A DNA stretch of 64,000 bases from Fragum whitleyi (taxonomy: Eukaryota; Mollusca; Bivalvia; Cardiida; Cardiidae), in the NCBI GenBank assembly GCA_948146395.1, contig OX411546.1, forward strand, positions 18,989,158 to 19,053,157, given 5' to 3'. Shown piece by piece: positions 42,201 through 47,526 of this stretch (positions are counted from its first letter, which is position 1; each line of letters opens with the position of its first letter). The notes below the pieces were generated by a model. That model was not told where the DNA came from and searched no databases. It worked only from the letters and a program-made list of their open reading frames with translations. The position numbers were made by a program, and so were the translations under genes.

Positions 42201-44478
42201 GCTATCAGTCAACGAGAAATTTAATAATCTCGAGAAATGAATACCAAACTGTGACATCTTTGCACTTCGATTCAGTAGAAGACACTGTTTGAAAAAGAAA
42301 AATATTCAAAAACACGTTTATTACATTTCAAGATTTTATTACATTTCTGGTTGCTAGCTGAAATGTAATACGAAATTTGCCATCTCAACGAGTTTTGTAA
42401 TAATTATTACATTTCTCGTTTGTATTACATAAATGGTTGCTACAAAGCTCGGGTTTAAATTATACTTCTTAGTTTCTGAAACCTAAGAGATGTACAACTT
42501 TGTCTAAGCTTCTCTTCCATTTTCTAAATAGACCTAAAATGTTGATTGTTTGTTCACATGTACATGTTCATGATCATTAATGTCTTTGTATATTGTATAT
42601 TATTTGACGAGAAACTGTCAAGTTTAAGTCAATTAACTATCTTGTATATTATTATCTATCAATCTTTAATAGATATCCATTGTCCATGTACTCGAAAAAG
42701 ATTCAAAAGATGATTTCTTTCAATTATAACACATACAACTGTCCGCCCGTTTGGACTTCTTTAAATAATATTTCCTGTGTTGACATATCAGATATCAATT
42801 TTTACTAAAAAACAAAAAAACAAAAAACAAACTAGATCATACAAAAAATACAGGATCGGGTTATATCAAGTGGTTTTTTTTAAAAAAAGATCAGCAAGAA
42901 TCACACTGAAATCCTTTTATCAAGTAAAACAATTTCTAATTATAAAAGTCAGTTATGTACTGAGATTCAGATTCCATTTTCCGACTGTCTGTAAGCTCCA
43001 TGCAATATAAAAAGAAGTTGAAATAAATCACAAATTTAAATTCATTCACAATTGAATCTTACGAAAGACCGGTGGTGATTTCTTAAATTTCCAGTTTTCA
43101 CTTCAAATATTTAATCTGTGAAATCGGAAGTTTGAGGTCGGACGTGAGGAGTCTGAACAGAGAAGTTGGATATCAGCCGTGTGAAGTTGGAAGTGTGAAG
43201 ACTAAAGTTTGAACTGTGATGTTGGTAGTGTGAAGAGTGAACTATGATGTGTGGAGTTGAAATTGTGAAGTCTGAAGTGGCAGTCAGAAATATGAAGTTG
43301 GAAAATAGAAGTCTGAAGAATGAATTATTAAGTGTGAAGTTAGAAGTGTGAATTGTGAATTTGGAAGTCTGGAGTTTGAACTGTGAAGTTGGAAGTGTGA
43401 AATATGAGCAATATTGCTTTGAAAATTCATTTCGAGCTTCCGACATAACAATTCATATTTTGCTGTTCAAACTTCCGACTTCTCGCTTCAAACTTTGCAG
43501 TTAACACTTTCGACTTCCTGCTTCATAGTTCACACTTGGCAGTTCACACTTCCGACTTCCAACTTCTAACTGTAGACTTCCTACTTCAAACTCCATAGTT
43601 CACACTTCTAACTTCAGATTTCACACTTCCAACTTCACACTTCAAAATTAATATGTTTGAAGTTTGAGGTGTGAACTATGAATTTAAGAAGTGTCAACCC
43701 AATTTACGCTTCGCAGATCACTTTTCAAAGATAATGTTTGATGTGGGAAATTTGAAGTCTGAATTTAAGAAGTCACCACCGGTCTTTTGTACACATATTT
43801 TTAAAAATGATTCTCAAACTGATATAAATCAATGATATCGTTAGAAAGTTCAACTTAAAAAAACTCTTCGAACTCACTTAATTGATATATCAAGTTACAG
43901 GGATAAAAATAAAGATGTTATCATTTTATGATTTGATAGATGTTAAGGGTGTTTTAAGAGTGTGTTTCTATCGAAAAACATCTAGGCAAAATCCAACTTC
44001 TGTTGCAATTTTCGAAAAAGACTAAGTGTTATTCTGAATGGTTGTAGTTAGGTTAAAGATACAGGTACTAACAAATTTGCCTATATTTATTCAACCTGCG
44101 ACGCTACTTTAATAATATGGATATATCGTTTCTTGTTTTTCTTTGTAGATATTCTTAAAGACATTAAAGCGAGTGTTTTGTTTAACAGAGACGTATTATC
44201 CTCTCGAGGATTCCGAGACTATATCTTTAAAAGGTCTCGACAAGACTTTATTGAATACATCAGATTCGACCGGTGTGAAACAGCAGTCTGGTAAGATGGA
44301 AAGGGACATTGAAGAGATACTCCGATGTTTAAATACTCTTATTGCCCGAAATGTTGTGAATGAATCACGCCGGGACGTTCGTTTGGAGTGGTATCAGGTC
44401 GCCATTGTTGTTGACAGAATTTTGTGCTTTTTCTTTTCTGTGATATTTGTGATTTATTCTTGTGTTCTATTAGCATAA
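18139..44478 (+). CDS. Nicotinic acetylcholine receptor-like (Cys-loop) subunit gene, 8 exons, 5' end missing
   Basis: This gene would encode a pentameric ligand-gated ion-channel subunit of the plasma membrane. Eight exons on the + strand (18,139-18,284; 20,084-20,238; 22,200-22,392; 31,570-31,716; 33,703-33,814; 34,955-35,041; 38,082-38,200; 44,149-44,478) have AG/GT borders. Their phases join without a stop and give about 429 residues. Visible parts are loop [10 protein letters not shown], a Cys-loop with exactly 13 residues between its cysteines ([15 protein letters not shown]), loop C with vicinal cysteines FACCPEPY (an alpha-type mark), M1, M2 with -1' Glu and 9' Leu, M3, a cytoplasmic amphipathic helix and M4. 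The first resolved exon is 146 bp, as in vertebrate nAChR exon 2. The second is 155 bp, equal to vertebrate exons 3 plus 4 (45+110). The signal-peptide exon was not found. Loop B tryptophan is Phe (GSFTYSG), so the agonist may not be acetylcholine. Confidence 0.93.
18326..18737 (-). mobile_element. Complete 412-bp 'CAGTTAA-AACATCG' MITE, 42 bp after exon 2
   Basis: Ends CAGTTAACAACATTG and CGATGTTTTTTAACTG. The internal hairpin is GGTAATCAAATATCGCTAAA / AATTAGCGATTTTATTTACC. It is oriented opposite to the copies at 22.4 and 29.9 kb. No clear target-site duplication. Confidence 0.8.
18925..19310 (+). mobile_element. Diverged 'CAGTTAA-AACATCG' MITE
   Basis: Family phrases TTATTCACTAATTAC..CTCACCCAAACCACTCGAAC, GGAGGTTATATATATCTCTG, CATTCCAAAATCATTCCAAA and right end CAATTTTGCGATGTTGTTTG are present. 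A poly-G run follows at about 19,312. Confidence 0.6.
19330..20016 (+). mobile_element. HINE-like remnant
   Basis: Diverged core, then a right end CAGGTCTGTGGAGCCAATCAC..AAGCTCCCCTGTTTTT (about 19,974-20,016) that parallels the right ends at 4,912 and 28,530. A 21-bp or longer poly-A tract lies at about 19,738. Confidence 0.5.
20084..20238 (+). CDS. Receptor exon 3: loop D and loop A region
   Basis: Acceptor TTTGCACAG, donor GTAAAC; 155 bp, phase 0 in, phase 2 out. It encodes [19 protein letters not shown] and [10 protein letters not shown], then [16 protein letters not shown]. The WKPDISLYN motif is loop A with its Tyr. The loop D tryptophan position of classical receptors (V-W-L-x-M) reads V-L-Y-L here, so it is Tyr. 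Confidence 0.93.
20337..20576. mobile_element. TGAGCCTGTGCG MITE, copy 3
   Basis: Ends TGAGCCTGTGCGTGAGATTT and AAATGTCACGCACAGGCTCA, 240 bp. Interior GACCAGCCTGTGCATCCGCA is shared with copies 1 and 2. Confidence 0.87.
20668..20880 (-). mobile_element. SINE, minus orientation
   Basis: Read on the minus strand, it ends in GCGGCGTTAAACTTCATTCG followed by a (ATCA)n tail (+ strand ATTGATTGATTGATAG at about 20,677), the typical 3' end of molluscan tRNA-SINEs. The body runs to about 20,880 with AGTCGG and GGTGAGAGACAAATAG. No clear tRNA head was seen on this copy. Confidence 0.6.
21065..22032 (+). mobile_element. HINE/pearl-type element (TTTAGCTCACCTGAGC family)
   Basis: Left end TTTTTTAGCTCACCTGAGCT with a GTCGTGCGTCGTGC microsatellite. 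The core units recur about every 140 bp (GCCACAAAT.T.GTCCAA at about 21,190, 21,313, 21,453, 21,596 and 21,741). The right end is GACAGATATAGGACCATCATGGTCCTTTTG. The core is the same half-repeat seen at 1-1,790, which links the two elements. Confidence 0.8.
22200..22392 (+). CDS. Receptor exon 4: Cys-loop and loop B
   Basis: Acceptor TTTTTCCAG, donor GTATGT; 193 bp, completes a split codon and ends in phase 0. It encodes the Cys-loop [15 protein letters not shown] and then [18 protein letters not shown]. Loop B in classical receptors is GSWTYDG; here the Trp is Phe and the Asp is Ser. Confidence 0.94.
22404..22836 (+). mobile_element. 433-bp MITE directly after the exon 4 splice donor, with 10-bp target duplication
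   Basis: The direct repeat TATGTCTTAG occurs at 22,394-22,403 and 22,837-22,846 and brackets the element exactly. The right end CACGATGTTATTAACTG matches the family end. The left end AACATCGAG lacks the CAGTTAAT seen in full copies. The internal hairpin is GCTCATTTTGTTCATCTTGA / ACAAAATGAGCGATATTGAA. The frame 22,349-22,531 crossing exon and MITE is spurious. Confidence 0.88.
22898..22982. repeat. Hairpin MITE, copy 2 of 3
   Basis: Arms ATATCTATGACTCG..CAGTTGTAACTGCCTATA and TATAGGCAGTTACAACTG..GGGCTATCGATAT. Same family as 3,845 and 56,118. Confidence 0.75.
23151..23574 (+). mobile_element. 'CAGTTAA-AACATCG' MITE
   Basis: Left end TTAAAAACATCATAAAATTG, right end TCACGATATTGTTAATTG. The internal hairpin is AATATAGCTTATATTGTTAA / AATGAGCTATATTCGATTTC. 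It is the second copy in the same intron as the 22,404 element. Confidence 0.75.
23884..27026. mobile_element. 3.1-kb TA-flanked inverted-repeat transposon with subterminal GAAAGGTTCTAT repeats
   Basis: Left end TATCGTCACCTTAGAATAG (23,884) and right end CTATTCTTAGGTGACGATA (ending 27,026) are inverted complements and continue inward through GAAAGGTTCTATGTAACATTTT-like sequence. TA lies immediately outside each end (23,882-23,883; 27,027-27,028). The motif GAAAGGTTCTAT or its complement recurs near both ends (about 23,901, 24,151, 26,704, 26,777, 26,826, 26,865 and 26,998), as transposase-binding repeats often do. The middle, 24.5-26.7 kb, has only broken short frames, so this copy looks non-autonomous or decayed. 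A TA duplication fits Tc1/mariner/pogo-type or similar transposases. Confidence 0.75.
27304..29267 (+). pseudogene. Broken Tc1-type transposase
   Basis: This would be a DDE/D transposase acting on the ends above. The start reads [35 protein letters not shown], the first helix-turn-helix of Tc1 transposases. It continues as [20 protein letters not shown] and, beyond the HINE, as [17 protein letters not shown] and [16 protein letters not shown]. The C-terminal part has [19 protein letters not shown], the classic third catalytic region. The gene is broken by a duplicated 19-20 bp stretch at 27,412-27,450 (CACCATACTGTTGTAAC twice), by the HINE insertion, by a stop/frameshift near 28,706 and by a later in-frame stop after VRVSAR. 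It is inactive. Confidence 0.9.
27544..28572 (+). mobile_element. Complete HINE (TTTAGCTCCACTGG family) inside the Tc1 transposase
   Basis: Left end TTAGCTCCACTGACTGAAAG, then GGGCTATTGTCATGGCG, a CGTCCGTCCGTGCGTGCGTG microsatellite and CTTTAAAAATCTTCTCCTCA. About five core repeats of 110-170 bp follow (GGATATCAACCAAATTTCAC..GAATGATCC; GGGCGGAGGTCATTTCTCTA). The right end is CCTGTGGAGCGACTC..AAGCCATTCATGGCTTTCTAGTTTT, a hairpin before CTAG and a T-tract. The host sequence on either side joins in frame, with no duplication beyond T-run ambiguity. Confidence 0.9.
29945..30390 (+). mobile_element. Complete 446-bp 'CAGTTAA-AACATCG' MITE
   Basis: Ends CAGTTAAAAACATCGTGAAA and GATGTTATTAACTG. The internal hairpin is CACTTATTTTGTTCATCTTG / AACAAAATTAGGGATACTGG. 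It is one of the best-preserved copies and useful as a family reference. Confidence 0.85.
30540..31095 (+). mobile_element. CRE-bearing MITE, copy A, followed by a related hairpin
   Basis: The segment 30,540-30,957 is an inverted copy of 33,898-34,315. Two perfect TGACGTCA sites are at 30,801-30,808 and 30,829-30,836. A hairpin at about 30,588-30,660 has arms TGAACAACAAAAGCTATATT / AATACAGCTTTTTTGTTCAC. The following segment, 31,000-31,092 (ATACCGAATTTATCAAACGAGTC..GAATTCGGTAT), parallels the hairpin at 6,358-6,462. The minus-strand frame at 30,784-30,981 is MITE sequence. Confidence 0.75.
31100..31569. other. Intron 4 end, unannotated
   Basis: Ordinary A+T-rich intron sequence leading into the exon 5 acceptor; no repeat recognised. 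Confidence 0.4.
31570..31716 (+). CDS. Receptor exon 5: loop C with vicinal cysteines
   Basis: Acceptor GATTACTTCAG, donor GTGGGT; 147 bp, phase 0 on both sides. It encodes [20 protein letters not shown] and [13 protein letters not shown]. The CC pair marks an alpha-type (principal face) subunit. The first loop C Tyr of classical receptors is Phe (KFACC), while the second Tyr is kept (EPY). Confidence 0.95.
31757..32480 (+). mobile_element. HINE (TTTAGCTCCACTGG family), right end unclear
   Basis: Left end TTTAGCTCCACTGGCCGAAG, GGGCTATTGTCATGGCGCTG, a CGACCGTCCGTGCGTC microsatellite, then about four core units (CCAAATTTCACTGGAATGAC; GGCAGAGGTCATTTCTC). Similarity fades after about 32,480 and no right-end hairpin was found. 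The frames at 32,055-32,339 (+) and 32,083-32,286 (-) are repeat sequence. Confidence 0.75.
32600..33219. other. Intron 5, unannotated
   Basis: No family recognised. A locally repetitive GTTTG/CATTTG stretch (AAACGTTTG, AACATTT) lies at about 32,650-32,840. Confidence 0.4.
33220..33307. repeat. Perfect 42-bp-arm hairpin with 4-nt loop
   Basis: Arm 33,220-33,261 (starting GTACAAGTTTAAGTGAGTGA) and arm 33,266-33,307 (ending TCACTTAAACTTGTAC) are exact complements over 42 bp. The loop is CAGG. It lies inside intron 5 of the receptor gene. Confidence 0.95.
33703..33814 (+). CDS. Receptor exon 6: M1 and start of M2
   Basis: Acceptor TTCTGTTTGCAG, donor GTAATT; 112 bp, phase 0 in, phase 1 out. 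It encodes [20 protein letters not shown] (M1, with the conserved proline) and [22 protein letters not shown] places Glu at -1', Arg at 0' and Thr at 2' of the pore helix. Confidence 0.94.
33898..34315 (-). mobile_element. CRE-bearing MITE, copy B (inverted relative to copy A)
   Basis: Reverse complement of 30,540-30,957. It begins TTAATGCTTTTCGGTGGTTT and ends TGAACCAATTTATTATCCTC. Perfect TGACGTCA sites are at 34,016-34,023 and 34,044-34,051, with the same 28-bp spacing as in copy A. The +-strand frame at 33,901-34,086 and the minus-strand frame at 30,784-30,981 are the same MITE translation. Confidence 0.85.
34316..34954. other. Intron 6, unannotated
   Basis: A phrase TGGGCCGGTGGCCTTTGTAC..GCAAATAAACTTGTAAACTTG at about 34,640-34,686 resembles a polyadenylated 3' tail, possibly of a decayed retroelement. 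Otherwise nothing is recognised. Confidence 0.35.
34955..35041 (+). CDS. Receptor exon 7: M2 pore helix
   Basis: Acceptor TTTTTCAG, donor GTAAGT; 87 bp, phase 1 to phase 1. It encodes [20 protein letters not shown] and EAHPNLPYI. Counted from -1' Glu in the previous exon, 9' is Leu (the gate residue). Positions 4' to 6' are three glycines where nAChRs usually have bulkier residues and a 6' Ser. Confidence 0.92.
35053..35560 (+). mobile_element. HINE (TTTAGCTCCACTGG family), 3'-truncated, 12 bp after exon 7
   Basis: Left end TTTTGAGCTCCACTGGCCGA begins at about 35,052, directly after the donor GTAAGTACTC. A GTCGTGCGTCCGTCC microsatellite and about three core units (GGATATCAACCAAATTTCAC) follow. 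The right end is missing. Confidence 0.75.
35561..37149. other. Intron 7, unannotated
   Basis: An (AAT)n microsatellite lies at about 35,606-35,632. One perfect TGACGTCA lies at 36,085-36,092, outside any recognised MITE. No coding similarity. Confidence 0.4.
37150..37560 (+). mobile_element. HINE core fragment
   Basis: About two and a half core units (GGACGTCATTTCTCTATATG; CATGGATATCAACCGAATTT; GTGACCCATTATCAG) without left or right ends. Confidence 0.65.
37613..37685. repeat. Hairpin, 34-bp arms
   Basis: Arms AATCTTATGTTGTTGGTACT..AGGAATCGTCTT and AAGACGATTCAAATGAGTAC..CATAAGGTT pair almost perfectly around GAC. Confidence 0.8.
37820..37892. repeat. Palindrome, about 36-bp arms
   Basis: GAATTCGAGTAATTAATCCA..ATAGTATTCCTATCTA pairs with TAGATAGGGATACTAT..GGGACTAATTGCTCAAATTC. 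Confidence 0.75.
38082..38200 (+). CDS. Receptor exon 8: M3 and start of intracellular loop
   Basis: Acceptor TTTCATTTCAG, donor GTAGGT; 119 bp, phase 1 in, phase 0 out. It encodes [20 protein letters not shown] (M3) and [20 protein letters not shown], the conserved start of the loop (compare NVHHRSP..H.MP.WVR in nAChRs). Confidence 0.94.
38318..38532 (+). pseudogene. Tail of a non-LTR retrotransposon ORF2, interrupted by a foldback element
   Basis: It encodes [20 protein letters not shown] and [34 protein letters not shown]. This aligns with CKQCSTGLVENEYHFLMTCP and NVLFNLSKFIF-like residues of the ORF at 16,703-17,995. The reading frame continues into the 3.9-kb foldback. With the foldback and one TSD copy removed, it would continue at 42,451 and stop within ten codons. 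The 3' UTR-like remainder is at 42,451-42,640. Confidence 0.85.
38533..42444. mobile_element. 3.9-kb foldback (long inverted repeat) transposon with 6-bp target duplication
   Basis: It begins TGTAGCAACCATTTATGTAA and ends TTACATAAATGGTTGCTACA. AAGCTC is directly repeated at 38,527-38,532 and 42,445-42,450. The two arms stay complementary almost to the centre (about 41.03 kb). Both arms contain the unit TTACATTTCTCGATTTTATT and its complement GAGAAATGTAATAAAATCG many times, and a SINE-like phrase TGGGCTTTACGTCG / GGCGTAAACCCCAATAC (39,334; 41,788). The left arm carries about four tandem units of 350 bp (39,680-41,020). No transposase frame is present, so it is non-autonomous. The superfamily is unknown. 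Confidence 0.88.
39011..39267. mobile_element. 257-bp MITE nested in the left arm of the foldback
   Basis: Inverted ends TCTTACAACCAGTCG and CGACCGGTTGTAAGA. The matching position in the right arm (about 41.87 kb) lacks this segment, so it inserted after the arms formed. The interior is rich in GTGCGTGC/GCACGAC palindromes, and a further copy of the end (AACTGGTTGTAAGAGAGG) lies at about 39,086. Confidence 0.75.
42451..42640 (+). mobile_element. 3' remainder of the interrupted retrotransposon
   Basis: Follows the right copy of AAGCTC. In the frame of the left part it reads a few residues and then TAG. It then gives A+T-rich 3' UTR-like sequence to about TTTGTATATTGTATATTATT. Confidence 0.6.
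42641..43062. other. Intron 8, unannotated
   Basis: Nothing recognised; contains A-rich CAAAAAAC tracts at about 42,810. Confidence 0.4.
43063..43790. mobile_element. Foldback MITE with strand-asymmetric GAAGTTG minisatellite arms
   Basis: Inverted ends AAGACCGGTGGTGATTTCTT (43,064) and AAGAAGTCACCACCGGTCTT (ending about 43,787). The left half repeats GAAGTTGGAAGTGTGAAGT-like purine-rich units. The right half repeats the complementary ACTTCCGACTTC/ACTTCAAACT units, so the whole can fold back. The 111-residue minus-strand frame at 43,111-43,446 (SNFT/TSDF repeats) is only the translation of this minisatellite. Confidence 0.8.
44149..44478 (+). CDS. Receptor exon 9 (last): intracellular loop, amphipathic helix, M4, stop
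   Basis: Acceptor TTTCTTTGTAG; 330 bp including TAA at 44,476-44,478. It encodes [20 protein letters not shown], then a short loop of about 35 residues. [20 protein letters not shown] and [20 protein letters not shown] follow (the MA helix leading into M4), then [18 protein letters not shown]. The loop is short compared with vertebrate subunits. A candidate ATTAAA signal is at 44,568-44,573. Confidence 0.93.
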   Translation: MFLKTLKRVFCLTETYYPLEDSETISLKGLDKTLLNTSDSTGVKQQSGKMERDIEEILRCLNTLIARNVVNESRRDVRLEWYQVAIVVDRILCFFFSVIFVIYSCVLLA

Positions 44479-45351
44479 TCCGAGCCACGGTGATTTATTT
44501 TTTCATCCAATTTATTGTATAAAATGTTGTTTACATTATTCTGTCACATGCATTTATCATTTACGCCATTAAACTCATTCGTTCTAGAAAATGCGTTAAT
44601 TTATTATGTAATTGTTTTCCTTGGCGCAAATATATTGAACGATCCTCTAAGTATACTTCTTACCACAGAAAAAGATTTTCACAAAATGTATTTGTCTGTC
44701 AACGATTTTTCCTTAGTCTTTTCCCCAATGCTTTCCGTTGGATAATCAAGATTTCTCATTGGATTATCACTTGGTACTTTAACCTTTATATTAGTGAAAT
44801 TATCAAAATGGCAATATCGCAGTCTTAATTGATTGAATAATACTTTCGTTAAAAAATGGTACACAAAACCGTCCTTTGGGATATTTTCAAAAACAATACG
44901 AAACATTTTATTTCAATATTCAGGCAAAATAATTGTTAGATATCGTATAAACAGATATAGCGTTTTTGTTTGTCTAAACAGGATGTGACACCAACGTCGT
45001 TTTGTACGTTAACGCGTCGTTCACGTTCTCGTGCTTTGTAAGAGGCAAAAAAACGTTAGATAAAGCGCACGTCCTTTACACTGCAGCTCAATTGCCGTTC
45101 TGTCTGTAGTTGGTTCATCTGTGACGGTGTATGAATCTAATTTGGCCTATCATGTAAACATGGTAATTCAATGAGGTTTCGTGTTTTAAAACGCAAGTTC
45201 TTAAGAACTATTAAAAAATTAACCAGGATTTTGACCGCAGACCTTTAACTGTGGCCTTGGCAATGGTGCTACAGACTCCATTCTTGCCAATAACAATCTT
45301 TTATACCATGGTGTACATGACTGATGGAAGATGTGACGAATTATCATTATG
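44479..45351. other. Receptor 3' UTR and downstream sequence
   Basis: Begins with the presumed 3' UTR. No other gene; frames at 44,515-44,906 on both strands have no domain features. Confidence 0.4.
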
Positions 45352-45606
45352 TGACCTGTCACAAAGAGAGGGACCATCTTGGTAGTGCGTAAAGTGCTGA
45401 CCCATTGTCAGACTGCGCGGTTTGTGCAGACTGACTAGGGTCGAAATTTTTCGCAATGTGCTTATTTTCTGAATCTAGAATGTTCAATCTACTTTCCAGT
45501 GAAAGGAGTTTTAAAATGCGACCTTTGGTTGACGAATGCTGGACACAATTTCTTTTTAAAAAAAGTCATTTTACAGAGTTCCCAGATGGTCCCTTTTTGG
45601 TTCACA
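45352..45606. mobile_element. MITE with TGACCCGTCACG ends, copy 2
   Basis: Left end TGACCTGTCACAAAGAGAGG, right end ATGGTCCCTTTTTGGTTCACA. The interior is shared with 7,200-7,445 (ACTGCGCGGTTTGTGCAGAC). The frame at 45,456-45,824 runs across it and is not a gene. Confidence 0.7.
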
Positions 45607-46332
45607 TATTATCCCTAAATTATATTCGAAATTGTGTGGACACATTAATAATTCAACCCTTTATTAACTTTGTCCCTTTGTGTGACCTTGATCTTTGGGC
45701 TACATACAAAAGGATTGCCAGGAAACATCGTCCCATGACTGTTAATATTTGTGCTGAGCCATTGAAAACAATCCATGAATATCAGAGATATGGCGTGATT
45801 TTGAATATTTTCAACCGATTTTGACCTCCTGGTTGGACCTTGACCTTGAAGATCTAGCCTTTAGATAAGAAAAAGTGAGTCACGTGAATTGAAAATGCAA
45901 TTCTCAAATTGGCTTCCCAAAAACATTTATCAATTTACTGATTTTGAATAATATTTCTTGTGATGGAAACAAAAATGGCATTTTCATTTATTACCTCCCT
46001 CACCATCATGTCTAATTTACAGGGAAATTATAAAAAGGAATGTATGACTATTTCTATATCGTTTCCATTAGCATTGAGCCACAATAAAAATTGAATTTAA
46101 GAGAAAAAGGTTTGAACATTTATTTGTTTTTAAAATATCGTTTTTCCACACACATTTGAATATTTATCTTATAACTATACAAATATCCGTATGATAACAT
46201 CCCGTATGATATTTTTTATGATATCACATAGTTATTTTTAGAACATGATATAATGTGGTTATTTTTAGAAACTTGCATTTCAGATAGAAACACCGACGAA
46301 AACAAGACGAATATAGGTTATAAGATAAATAT
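45607..46332. other. Unannotated sequence
   Basis: No gene or clear repeat recognised. Confidence 0.4.
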
Positions 46333-46478
46333 AATACATTCTTAGTGTATTGTATGAAAAAAATATCAAACTCGGTTGTGAGAATTAATAATTGTCTCGG
46401 CATAGCCTCGACAATGATCAATTCTCCCAACCTCGTTAGATATTTTTTTTCATATAATACACTAAGTATGTATTATAT
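46333..46478. repeat. 146-bp foldback MITE
   Basis: Arms AATACATTCTTAGTGTATTG..ATGAAAAAAATATC..GAGAATTAATAATTGTC and GACAATGATCAATTCTCC..GATATTTTTTTTCAT..AATACACTAAGTATGTATT. Confidence 0.75.
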
Positions 46479-46637
46479 ATATATCTATCTACCATTAAAC
46501 TAATTGGATATCTTTTTTCAAAATGTAAGAGTTTGGTTTTATTTTAATTGAAAGGCACGCTTTTATTTTCAAATACAGATAAAGGGGGTCATTTTACATT
46601 CATTTTTCACAATTAAGAAAAGTAGATCCCATCCATT

Positions 46638-47526
46638 CACACATCATAGAACCGGTTGTATCGGACACCGTCCGGTTATCACGAACACAATGGAGCTATC
46701 GCCGCAGACTGACAGTGGGTATTTATTGACAATTATCTACCGGTCTTAGAGTTTTCCTTTCCAAACCATATCGAAGATATTGGTAAATGGCATAATAGAC
46801 TTCGTTTATATGATATTTTAAAGGCCTCTCGCGATTACCTTTCTCCAGAAAACGCTTCGAAGTTGCGTTTTAGCGGTAATTTCACTTTCTCGGAACAATA
46901 ACTACTTTTCTATGCAGTTCTGGGGAAAATGAAACAAACGATTTTATTCTCAGCTCACTACCCAACCTCTATGTGAAATTTTATGAAATAAATCCTCCAA
47001 ACATAAAAAGTTTCAATGTTTTAAGTCGTCAAGTGAGAAAAAAGTAGTTTATTCGAACACCGTTACGTTCGGGAGGTGGCTGACTCCGGACACCGTTACT
47101 AAGGTAACGGTGTTCGAACATTTTTTTTTCTCGCCAGACGGCTTTAAATTTTCGAGTGCTTCTGTTGAAGAGTTTTATCGCATGAAATTTCACAAAATGG
47201 TAGGATAGTTAATGTAAAATAAATCGTGTGTTTCTCTTTCCCCAGATTTGCATAGAAAAGTAGATATTGTTCCTAGAAAGTGAAGTTACCGATAAAATGC
47301 AACTACGAGGCGTTTTCTGGAGAAAAGCAACCATGTCTCGGTTTATAAATTGCATCTTACCCAAGTTTATTATTACTTTTACCATTATCTTCGAGATGGT
47401 TTGGAAAGGAAAACTCTAAGACTGGTAAATAACTGTCAATAAATACCCACTGCCACTCAGCGGCAATAACTCAATTGTGTTCGGTATAACCGGACGGTGT
47501 CCGATACAACCGGTTCTATGGTGTGA
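46638..47526. mobile_element. 0.88-kb near-complete palindrome (foldback element)
   Basis: Left arm begins CATAGAACCGGTTGTATCGG (46,645) and right arm ends CCGATACAACCGGTTCTATG (47,520). The arms remain complementary over about 400 bp each to a centre near 47,083, where GTTCGAACACCGTTAC-type sequence forms a tight inner hairpin (47,052-47,121). Weak complementarity extends outward to about 46,585 and 47,575 (AAAGGGGGTCATT / GACCCCTACTTT). No coding capacity. Confidence 0.88.

Noticed and set aside
38539..42430. A CRISPR-like array of GAGAAATGTAATAAAATCG repeats
   Set aside because: Repeats are in both orientations, irregularly spaced, and belong to a eukaryotic foldback transposon with a target duplication.
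43111..43446. 111-residue minus-strand frame with SNFT/TSDF repeats, looking like a repetitive secreted protein
   Set aside because: It is a translation of the GAAGTTG minisatellite in one arm of a foldback MITE; the other arm carries the complement and no start, splice or family signal is present.
45456..45824. 122-residue frame near 45.6 kb
   Set aside because: It starts inside a MITE and runs into unrelated sequence; no domain features or flanking splice sites.
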